64,000 nt of DNA from Viscum album (Eukaryota; Streptophyta; Magnoliopsida; Santalales; Viscaceae), in assembly GCA_963277665.1 (NCBI GenBank), contig OY728159.1:1024753343-1024817342 (forward strand). Direction: 5' to 3'. The notes under the pieces are model-generated. The model was not told the DNA's origin, searched no databases, and was given only the letters and a program-made list of their open reading frames with translations. Within the stretch, counting starts at the first letter, position 1, and the number at the start of each line of letters is the position of its first letter. The translations under genes were made by a program, and so were the position numbers. This document shows, piece after piece, positions 1 to 9,440 of this stretch.

Positions 1-726
1 ATTCTTCTTTTTTACATTTGATGAGGTTACGTGGTCGGTTATATTTGATGAGTTTATGTGGAGGTAGATGGTTGCAGTGGGGGTCATGGGATGGATGTAT
101 TTTGGCCATGGGTAATTTTTGTACAAGTTTTATACGTATATATGGATGATTGAGGTATGAGTTGACCGATGTTATTAATTGACCTAGGTTATGATGATTG
201 AGGTTATGGTGATTTAGGTTATTTGTATATATGACTAAGAATGTGTGATTTATGTATGATGGGTTTACTATGAATTTATGTTTTAATTTATTGCATGTAG
301 GACTTTAAATTTATATTTTTTTATTAAATATTTTTTAAAAATAAATTTAATGAAAAATATTTAGCGGTAGTTATTATAACCCACTACTAAATAAATTTCA
401 TTAAATTTTCATTAGAGGTGGTTTATATAAACCATCTCTAAACATAACCACCGCTAATATATTTAGCGTCTGTTAGTTTCATCTAATCTATTTTATTTTC
501 GAGTTAATTTTTAAAAAAACTAATGCTAAATAAAACCAAAATCACCGCTAAATGATCCAAAAAAATGAGACATATAAAAACCAGCACTATAAAATAATAA
601 ATGCCATTATTGATTGCCAACTGTTAAATATTTGACAGTTTTCACAACCATCGCTAGATGATTTAGTAGTTGTTTAAACCGTTTCCCGTAGAAAAAACCC
701 ACCGTTAATACCTCATTTTTATAGTG
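1..726 (-). mobile_element. CACTA transposon terminus, interior to the left of the window
   Basis: Read on the minus strand, the element begins at 726 with CACTATAAAAATGAGG, a CACTA-type terminal inverted repeat. The next 360 bases hold many subterminal copies of a motif like TAGCGGTGGTT in both orientations (for example around 361-385, 415-465 and 540-555), as expected for binding sites of a CACTA accessory protein. Around 40-115 the minus strand becomes C-rich with words like those in the C-rich block of the CACTA at 58,968. The subterminal sequence also resembles that copy, so both are probably 5' ends of one family. The other end lies outside the window. No coding sequence is visible in this part. 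Confidence 0.75.
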
Positions 727-1215
727 GATCTCATCATGTTATATTAAATGTTGAATCTATCATAAAGGTATTCTCATGCTTATGTTCCACACAAACCTCT
801 ACACATCCTTATGGCATGACGCTAAACTGTATGGTTTTGTCCCTGTCACGCGATCTTAAAAGGTGCCACATGTCCCGTTAAGTGGCACTGAACTACGTGA
901 GTTATAATTCCTTCCATGGGGATACATAGAAAGCCTCATCAGGGACTAGATCACAACATCGAAACAAAAAATGTGTCCATGGATGATGATAATCTCTAGA
1001 GCGACTAGCTACATAGTTTAAAACACAAATTACAAAATAATAAACGAAATAAAAAGGGAGAAACCCTGATATATAAAAATGGTACCATTGATGGAGAACA
1101 TCTTATGCATATTTTCACACCCACATTTGTAAATGACTGATGGAAAATATATAGGGCAATTGATATTGGGATTTGGGAAAATTTTTTGAACCTAATTTAA
1201 ATCTATAAGAGAGTT
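727..1215. repeat. Dispersed repeat R1, copy 1 (also at 58,454-58,963)
   Basis: This stretch aligns with 58,454-58,963 in the same orientation. Shared landmarks include the ATATGGTTTT-like words near 830, the 'ccttccatggggatacatag' region near 910, the 'gatgatgataa' word near 980 and the 'cattgatggagaa' word near 1,090. Homology starts exactly where the CACTA element ends at 726, so the transposon sits inside this repeat. I see no credible ORF. It could be part of an LTR or another old transposon. Confidence 0.7.
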
Positions 1216-1939
1216 CTAGATTAGACAATAATTTCCCCCAATAGGGTTCGATGAGCCCGACCTCTCATCCTTTTGACCAATGTGAATTTTTAAGCGTCAT
1301 TGAAAAAATTCCAAAGAACCGTCTACCTTTTGAAAGTAAGTTTATATCTCATCACAGATGCATGAACTATTGTGTGATTCTGGTTCCACAAATAAGCCTT
1401 GTTGGAAATAGTCTAAGGAGTGCAACCTATTTATGAATAACTATAGGATTGTATTTAGGTTTGAGACACTCTAATTAATTAATAAGTGGAAATATATTAT
1501 ATTTTAAATAAATTAAGAAATTTAAATTTTGTAAATAAATTTTTAATAATTATTTATATTAAATATATTATTCCTAATTAAAATTTAATAAAATATAAAC
1601 TAATATTTATAGGAGGCGTGACTCCCCCCCCCCAATGAAGTGTGGATGTCATTCACTCTTCTAGTCTAAATAGGATAGTGTAAACAATAGTCACCCTTCT
1701 CCAAACCCCTTTTTAAATATATATAAAACATTTGTTCCATTTTATATTTATTCATTTTTAAAAACAATATATATATATATATATATCCAAGGGGACGTGT
1801 TGTGACAGGTAAAAAATAGTGTGAATGGTTTTTTTTATTTTTTTTTATTAAATGGTGTTACAGTTCAATTAATTTGGGAAATGGGTTAGTAAAGTGCCAC
1901 AACCATGACCATATTTACTATTTCCCTCACCTCATTATA
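1216..1939. other. Unassigned AT-rich sequence
   Basis: No convincing gene or terminal repeat is seen. It is probably the continuation of dispersed repeat R1, whose second copy is cut at this point by another CACTA element. A poly(C) run lies near 1,624 and a short (AT)n run near 1,770. The 61-codon open frame at 1,251-1,436 has no recognisable motif. Confidence 0.4.
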
Positions 1940-2424
1940 TTTATATTTATAAATATATATTTATAATTTATTATATGTTTAAAAACATTTTAAATTAATT
2001 TATATATAAGTATATATTTATAAATATATAAATATAGATTTCTAATTATATATTTATAAATATATTTATGAAATTATTAAGAGTTTAAATTTATATTAAA
2101 TTATTTACTAAAAAATATATTTTTAATTTATGTATAAATAAATTTTAATAATTATATAATTATAAATATATTTATATAATTATAATTATAAATATATTTA
2201 TATAATTATAATTATAAATATTTATTTATAGAGATCGATTTGTAATTATATAATTATAAATATCATTATGATTATATAATTATAAATGTCATTATGATTA
2301 TATAATTATAAATATATTTATTAAATATATTTATATATATAAATAAATATATTTATATTTATAATTATAATTAAATATAAATATATTTTATATAATTAAT
2401 ATTTAATAATATAATTATTATATT
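1940..2424. repeat. Very AT-rich degenerate tandem repeats
   Basis: This block is almost pure A/T and made of short tandem units. Two units with a core like ATATATTTATATAATTATAA lie near 2,164-2,218. Two to three units of about 25 bp combining CATTATGATTA with TATAATTATAA lie near 2,256-2,310. Many of these words are self-complementary, so the DNA could form cruciforms. No gene is present. Confidence 0.65.
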
Positions 2425-2640
2425 CACTACTATAGATCAGCCCTTTAACAGTGTGCAAAAAGGGTTTTAAGAGTGCTAAAAAATGATGTTATCCTCAACA
2501 CTGTTAAAAGGGGTCCTTTTTATCAGTGCTAAAAAAAGTGCTGATAAATGTCCATTTTTAATTAAAAAACTGCATATCATAGGATGGACCCCCCTCCCAT
2601 CGGTGCTAACTCATCTAGCCGCCCCCACCACTTTACTCGG
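2425..2640 (+). mobile_element. Second CACTA-type terminus (different family)
   Basis: CACTACTATAGATCAG starts at 2,425 and is followed by about 130 bases rich in CAGTGCT/AGCACTG-type words in both orientations (2,446-2,560). This is the subterminal pattern of a CACTA element. It then becomes C-rich (2,585-2,635). The subterminal motif differs from the TAGCGGTGG motif of the element ending at 726. The interior may continue as the transposase fragment at 8,550-9,432, with the copia element inserted between, but this is inferred from order and orientation only. Confidence 0.5.
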
Positions 2641-2649
2641 AAAGCCCTA

Positions 2650-3300
2650 AGGTCTTAGATTTTTATTTTTTTGGATAATCCCTCTCTTAAGGGTTGAGGA
2701 GGAACCCTTACATGACCCATATACCCAGTGGCACGAGATCCATACATGAATCTAAGGCCCAAAGGCACAATCCCCAGTACATGACCTTTGATGGCTTAAT
2801 ACCTAACAACGCTTTTGAACTATCCATCCCCAGAATCTGTATCGTTAAATCTGTCTAGCTCTCCACCTCACATGGTTGATCGGCAAGTATTTCCCGGTGC
2901 AGAACTGCACAGTGTCTAGTACTAATGGCAAGTGTCATACCCTATCATTCTTCCAAATGTAGGGTTAATTCTAAATTTAGGGTTGTCTATCCATTATTTT
3001 CCAATAGTGTTGGGTACATGATCCAAACATGTTGTTTCAAATATAGGTAGGATGATCAATACATTATGATTACTAATATAGGGTATGAAAAGATTTTCTA
3101 GAATACATTTCAACACATTCTGAATACTTCAACAAATATTTTCTCTTGATCAATGAATTAAATATTATACAAAAATAAATATTTTAATTAATACTAATTT
3201 ATTTAAATTCACATAAAATTTAATTTATTAGTAACATAATTGTGGGAATTTGTGAGCATCAAAATCAAAAATAAATTAAAAAAATTGTTGAATCAACACA
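2650..3300 (-). repeat. Truncated 3' LTR of SIRE/Tork-like copia element
   Basis: This stretch aligns with the high-coordinate part of the LTR ending at 8,519. Matching blocks include the repeated TTTAGGGTTGT region (about 2,980 against 8,200) and the identical end words TGTTGAATCAACACA at 3,286-3,300 and 8,505-8,519. Only the element-5' part of the LTR is clear. The left boundary is blurred, so 2,650 is approximate. Many differences from the other copy look like C-to-T changes, indicating an old insertion. Confidence 0.6.
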
Positions 3301-3331
3301 TGATCAACAATCTCCCCCTTTTGAGGATCAT
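3301..3331 (-). other. Polypurine tract of SIRE/Tork-like copia element
   Basis: On the minus strand the purine run AAAAGGGGGAGATTGTTG lies next to the LTR edge at 3,300. The word GGGGGAGATTGTTG directly before an LTR is typical of SIRE and Tork copia elements. It fixes the minus-strand orientation of this element. Confidence 0.7.
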
Positions 3332-5500
3332 AAAACCCATGATAAAAATATGTGAAATTAAAAAAATGGCCAGAATAATATTATCCTACTTTATCTATTT
3401 ATTACATTTCTCTCATAAAGGTAACTTCTCCCCTTTATATAGTTTTTCTAATAGAAAAAATCGTTTTTTATTATAAGGATAAAAAACACTCCTCTGTATT
3501 AAGGATATTAAGAATAAACCTCTCCAACTTATCTAACATGATTATAACATTAAAAATATAAACTTCTCCCCATTTTTGTGACATCAAAAATATATGATCA
3601 ATAAAAACTAACTCCCTCTAAATTCATGATTTAAAATATATAGTTTAGAATACAAAAGACATAATAAAATAGAATATTTAATGAATAAAATGATTATTTT
3701 GTTCAAACTCCCCCAGAATCATAGCATATAGTATATTCAATGAATTAAAATATTTTCAAAATAAATATAATAGTTTTAATAAATATTTAGATAAGTAATA
3801 TTTAAAGTAAAACTGTTATTTACTTATAGTAATAAACTTATTTATGTGATAATAAAACATTAAGTTCAAACTTATGTAAAAGAACTAAAAAGTTTAAAAT
3901 GAAATTACAAAATAAATTATAGAACATATTTGATCTAAAAACATATATTAAAAATTTTAAATATGACATTGACTTTAAAAAAATATAAAATAAAATCAAA
4001 GTGTTAAGGAGTGGACTTTTCATCTGAACATTCCAAACTTCACATTTTTTCACTTAAAGAAGATAAAACTCTTAACATCTCTTCTTATCTTCTTTGAACA
4101 TCTAATTTTCTTTGATATGAATTGGATAAACACTATTCAAGAAATAATAGATTCATCTTATAAAGATCTAGCTTAGTAACAGCTTCTCTTCGGAGTATCT
4201 CTATCTAACTAAGCATTTCTACCTTGAAATCTTCAAAATATTCTTTCAATATTGAACTATCTTTTACTTTATAATATTCTATTTTTGATGAATAAAATAC
4301 AAATTTTGATACATATGATTTATGTAGTTCCTTATATGAATTCCTAGATGCATCCAAAGCAACTTATAGCTTCACATTTTCTTCATTCAATATGTTAACT
4401 TTAAATAGAATAATTTTATAAGACATTTGAGGAGAATAAACTTCTAGTTATTCATGACTCTGAACTTCCATATTTATTTTAGAATAATTTTAAAGAAATC
4501 AACATATGATTCTAACTGTTCTTTTAAAAAATCATAAGGATTGCCTTTGTCCTTTTATAAGAATGATTTTCTTCTAGACTTGAGGAACTTTATCACTTCA
4601 ACTTGTTGTAATTGGTTTTACATAATCTTTTGAAAAAGTTATTCTAAAGAAGAAGACTTATAAATAAATAAAAAGTAATAACAAGATGATACATTAGGTT
4701 CGGACTTAATACTGACAATGTTTCATATTTTTTAGCCGAAAAATACAGAATAATCATAATAGATATTAATTTTTGAAAAGACATATTATGTAAGTAAGGT
4801 ATTATTATTATTTAAACTAATGAAATTTTTGAAATATGAAATAAATTTATTTCAATATGTTTAAAAAAAGAAAATATAAGCTTCTTCAAAATTTAAATAA
4901 TTAATATTATATTTATGGATTAAAGAAACTTTTTAATGATATTTGGAGTATTTAGTAAATCAATTATACAAAAATAGACTAATACTTAATAAAGAAAACT
5001 ATTTATCAAATAATAAAAAATATATTTATCCCACTTTATAAAAAATTTAATGCATAAGAATCATATAAATATAAAAACATAATATTTCCAAGATTGGTGA
5101 TTTTAGTACTAGGATGTTTTTAATAATGAACTACTTTATATTTTTTCACTCTTTTGGTAGAGACATCATATATCAATCGATCGAACACTTAAATATTTAA
5201 GGATTCATCATTGTGGTGTAAACCTACCAAAAAAAATGCAAGTGTTTTTTGATACCCATATTATTTTGGGTCTACCACTATTAGAAACTATGTTTTTAGG
5301 TAACTATACTTACTTATTTTGAGTAGGAATTATACAATTCAAGTTAAAAAATTATTATGAGAAATAAAATATTTTAACACTATAAATTCATGGTTTTCTA
5401 AAGAAGAAATCATTTTCATAATGATCATTAATACCACAATAAAAAAATTAACAGTGGACATGTTTTTTCTATTTAATCCAGGAACAAAATAGTTTTTATT
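3332..5500 (-). other. Non-coding or fully decayed internal region of the copia element
   Basis: This is very AT-rich sequence between the gag relic and the polypurine tract. The minus strand contains only short open stretches, and I could not find integrase, reverse transcriptase or RNase H motifs. The distance from gag to the polypurine tract (about 2.2 kb) is much too short for a copia pol. The element therefore either lost pol by deletion or was a gag-only derivative. Confidence 0.5.
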
Positions 5501-5549
5501 TATTTTTGGTCTTTCACTATTACATCATATTCCAATTTTTTCTTTCTAT

Positions 5550-6885
5550 ATTTAATTTTTACAAATTATTTGATTTAAATATTTTTCTAATTTAGTCAGC
5601 ATACTAGAATCTTGTTCCAAATCATCAAATTCAATCAATAATTCATTAATATTAGTTTCATGTAGATCACCATGAATTTTAGAAAAATTAGATTTTAAAT
5701 CAATATTCTATTTTAAGAAATTTAATTTATCTAATAGGAAGGTATCATAATATTTTTTAAAATTTCTAGGATATTTATTTAAGGATTAATATTTATCTTG
5801 TAGCATAAATCAATACCTATTTAATTAACTATAAGATGGTTTTCACAGCTATAGTTCTAATAGTAAAAAGATTGTACCTCATTGGTATGATCCATAAGAT
5901 ATATCATTTTCTTTATTCTCAGCCTCATAATCTATAGAAGATTCATTGTGTGAACTACAATAATTACTCTAGGTATCTATTATAATTTTTTTACCTTTTT
6001 TTCTTATAATCTATTTTCCTTGAACTTAAAGTAAAGGAAATTTATCCTTTATATTACATTTTTATTGCATTCATAGCATTTATTTTCTTTAGTCCCTTTA
6101 TTTTTCTTTTTGTACAATTTCTCATATATTGTTGAAATATCTGATAGATATTTATCTAAATCTCAGTGAATTGAATTAGATAATTCGTCCATGGTACTTT
6201 TGAGAGCGGATTATTCATGCAATATATGATTTTCAACTTCAATTTGCATCTCAAATTCATACATCATTAAAGTACCAACAAATTCTTTTTTAGTTATGTT
6301 TTTTACTAGTGTATATTGACATATAGATGTAGATATTCCATTCCACTTACAGGGTACTATTCTGAGTACTTTTAATGATTGATCTGATTGTGAAATTGGA
6401 TCTCCTAAAGTAGTAAATATTTTGAAAATATATGCCAATCATCCATTCATTTGAGTGATAACTTCATCCTCGCACATTCTGAACGTATCCAAATTTTATT
6501 TCATAGTATTGTACCTTAATTTTATGATATTTTCAGTTCCTTCATAGGCAATGGAAATAGTCTACCACATATCATATGAAGTAGTACATTGAGATACTAG
6601 ATTGAATTCATTGGTTCCTAAACCACATACTATAGCATTCATAGAATTTGAATTGAGTTCATATTCTCTTTATTAATCATTATTCCAATCTTCCAAATCT
6701 TACTTAAGAATCTAATAAGTCTTAACATCCTTAAAATAAAACCTTATTACAAGATTTTTTAAATAAATAACTATACGGTATTTCTAGCATCCATAATTTT
6801 CACCATTAAAATTAGGACCACATATCATTGATATACCTTCTCTAAAATCACCCATTTCAAGAAGTCTTCATCTGAATCTTTAACT
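5550..6885 (-). pseudogene. Ty1/copia gag relic, SIRE/Tork-like
   Basis: The structural capsid protein of a copia element is readable on the minus strand across several stops. The N-terminal part reads GPNFNGENYGCWK (about 6,840), equivalent to the usual LFDGxNYxxWK opening. It continues with a LNSNSMNAIVCGL-like segment and a CTTSYDMW-like segment. The longest open piece is 6,211-6,438 (75 codons), containing LKVLRIVPCKWN and EFVGTLMMYE, which match the LRSLP...W and ELIGSLMTYE blocks of this gag family. A zinc-knuckle remnant CYECNK is at 6,063-6,080. An acidic, coiled-coil-like tail can be followed to about 5,550, a feature of SIRE gag. It is not functional. Confidence 0.75.
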
Positions 6886-6898
6886 CAGGATTTCTAGA

Positions 6899-6917
6899 GT
6901 CAGCCTTTGATATTACT
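6899..6917 (-). other. Decayed primer binding site of the copia element
   Basis: The minus strand reads TAATATCAAAGGCTGAC, a damaged version of the TTGGTATCAGAGCC primer site that pairs with initiator Met-tRNA. It sits about 30 bases before the gag start and next to the proposed LTR edge, where a primer site belongs. Several bases are changed, so confidence is limited. Confidence 0.45.
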
Positions 6918-6921
6918 TATT

Positions 6922-8519
6922 TGTATCGAGTAGATCCAAAAGAATATTCAAGTATTTTTAAAACTAGAAATATAATAATAGAGAAATACCTTTGATAAAA
7001 AAAATTAGGTAGGGATGGAGATGATGAATACAAAGACACAAGAGGGGGTGATTTATGGTCTTCAAAATTTTCACATATTCATAACACCTCTCTTGCTATA
7101 AAACAAACCTTTACATCTCTCTTAATGATGAGGGATAAGTGTAATTAAATAAAGTAAATGAACATAGTTATGTATAGTGGTTTATGGCATAAAGATATAC
7201 AAATCCACTCCACCAACACTCAAATCCACAAGCTCATTGATTTTCACTAATATGTCTTATTATCTTAAGTCCTTAATAACTGAGTGCAGGCAGTCGACAC
7301 CTTACAAGGATTTTAAAGGGACATTTTGTTCTTTTACACAAAAATATAAATCTAAAGCTTAGTGTCAAAAAGCTAACACTTAACCATAACTAAGTCTGAG
7401 CATTTGAAACTCCACCAAATCAAAAGATATTGATTTTTTTTAGAACACAGGGTAAGCTTTACAGTTGCAGCAGAAACTGATAAATGTAATTGATCTACAA
7501 TAATGCACATCAGTAAATAGATATTCAATATCACATTGTATTTTTTCAAAAAATGATAGAGAAAACACTATAAATATGTTTAAAAATGTATGTCTCCAAA
7601 TTTTATCTCTGAAAAATGCTTTACCATTCTTGTAGAAGAATATGTAATAATATATGAAGTGGTGACGATAGCAACAGCAGTGATTTAATAAATCAAAACA
7701 TGTATGCCTTCAAAGTGTAGCTTTAAGGGAAACGATACACATATTTTCCTTATGTATTTATCCTCTTCTATATTATATAGTTTTTGATAAAGAATGCCTC
7801 AACATTTATATTGTATGTCGAATAACACCAGGTCAAACCATGTCCATAAATATCACAAAATAAGTCATGAATATTTTAATTAAAAAACATTCAAGAGAGT
7901 AATAAATTCATATAATAATAGTAAATATTTAATCCGTTGAATATGAGGCTTTAAAACAATCATAATGGGCCTTTGAATCGTTCATAAAATAGCTTTGAAT
8001 AGTTATTTACCTCTGTCAAGATCATTGCAAAAATCTCAGATAATATCATTGATTTAAAACATCATCATTGAATAGTCAAAAGTGGGGTTCCTTCATGAGA
8101 AAAAGAAACTCCAAACATAGGGTTGAAAACATGCAGTTCATTACAAAAGTAGGGTTTATGTACCATATGTTTTCTTCCTTAAATGTAAGGTTGATTCCGA
8201 ATTTAGGGTTGTTTATCCATACTTTTCCAACAACATATAGTACGTGATCAATATGTTCTATTTCATACATAGGGTTACTAATCAATATGTTACGCTTACT
8301 AATGTAGTGTATGAATAGTGTTTCTAGAATATGTTTAAATGAATCCTGAATACTTCAAAAAAAATTAATAGATCAATGACTTGAATATAATTTCACAATA
8401 AATATTCTGATGAATATTAATTTCTTGAAATTCACATAAAATTAAATTCATTAGTAACATAAATGTGGTTGTTTTTGAAAATCAAAACAAAAAAATAATG
8501 AAATTGTTGAATCAACACA
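6922..8519 (-). repeat. 5' LTR of SIRE/Tork-like copia element
   Basis: The LTR lies between the decayed primer site and the TGTTGAATCAACACA word that also ends the left LTR. On the plus strand it contains a block reading GTATAGTGGTTTATGGCATA (7,171-7,190) and a block around 7,280-7,310 with GTGCAGGCAGTCGACACC. Blocks like the first are familiar from plant copia LTRs of the GTGGTTCGGC type. The end at 8,519 is firm because it is duplicated at 3,300. The low-coordinate end is inferred from the primer site. Confidence 0.55.
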
Positions 8520-8549
8520 TGCTAAATAGATATCTGTATGCTCAAAATC

Positions 8550-9432
8550 ATAATAACCTCTCTCCTCAACTCGGTGAACTTATTCCATGATATTCAACTG
8601 TATTATTGTGAGGGGTGATATTTATTCATTTAAGTTATTTATGTTCTTAATATTGGATTGAACCATTTTTATGTTGAATTTTTTTTATTTCAAATCAAGA
8701 CCCTACCCTGGTCTATGATGAAGTTGGGTGATTTTTAATTTTTATGGTACTTGTTTAATTAAAAAATTATATCTTTAAATTTGAATGTATATGGAGAAGA
8801 GTGACATTACAATACGTATGAATATAGTAGGATTAACTTACCTCAAAACACACCTCATTATGTCAAGGTTTTTAAAGAATTTTTAGCATATGCAATTGAA
8901 AAATGATCAGTAGATGGTAGAATAAAATATCTACATCCTGATTATAAATTCAAGTGATAGTTGAATAGAAATAAAGTATATGATAATTTGATATAGAAAA
9001 AGTTCCATTCTTGATATGTATATTGGATTTGGTAAGGTGAATCAAATTTTATAGAAATTTAGAACATTGATAATACTATCAACGAAACACCAAGTGACCT
9101 ACCATGGGAGAATTTCATAAAAATTTGATAAACAACACATTTAGATATATAGGATACAATGTCCCATATTTTAATATATCAACGAAACCTTCAGTTGATC
9201 CTGAGAAGGTTAATATTTCTCCTAAATTTAGTGAACAAAAAATGAGTTTTATAAATTAGTTGAAGATGGACAACAAGAACTATATGATGAGTGTGCCAAG
9301 TATTCAAATTTATCTTTTCTACTTATTTTGTATCATATCAAGTGTCTTTGTGAAATTTCTGAAAAATATATGTCTATGATTTTAGAGTTTCTTAATGATC
9401 CATTAAGTAAATCTAAGATTACTAAATGGCCT
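8550..9432 (+). pseudogene. CACTA TNP2-like transposase fragment (N-terminal part)
   Basis: This stretch aligns in order with about 59,890-60,830, the 5' part of the TNP2-like gene of the right-hand CACTA element. Landmarks are the ATTGGATTGAA word near 8,653, the CAAAACACACCTCATTATG region near 8,844 and a readable segment near 9,270-9,410 with ELYDECAKYSNLSFLLIL and a following YHIKCLCEI. The latter matches the conserved ELYxGCxKFSKLSFLVxLYHIKCL block of TNP2 proteins. The fragment ends abruptly where the tandem LTR array begins, and nothing downstream of this domain is left. Confidence 0.75.
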
Positions 9433-9440
9433 TAGTACCT

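Noticed and set aside
2604..2608. TGCTA as left target duplication of the copia element, matching TGCTA at 8,520-8,524
   Set aside because: The base after it does not begin an LTR-like TG, and the truncated left LTR has no aligned counterpart there, so a chance match is more likely.
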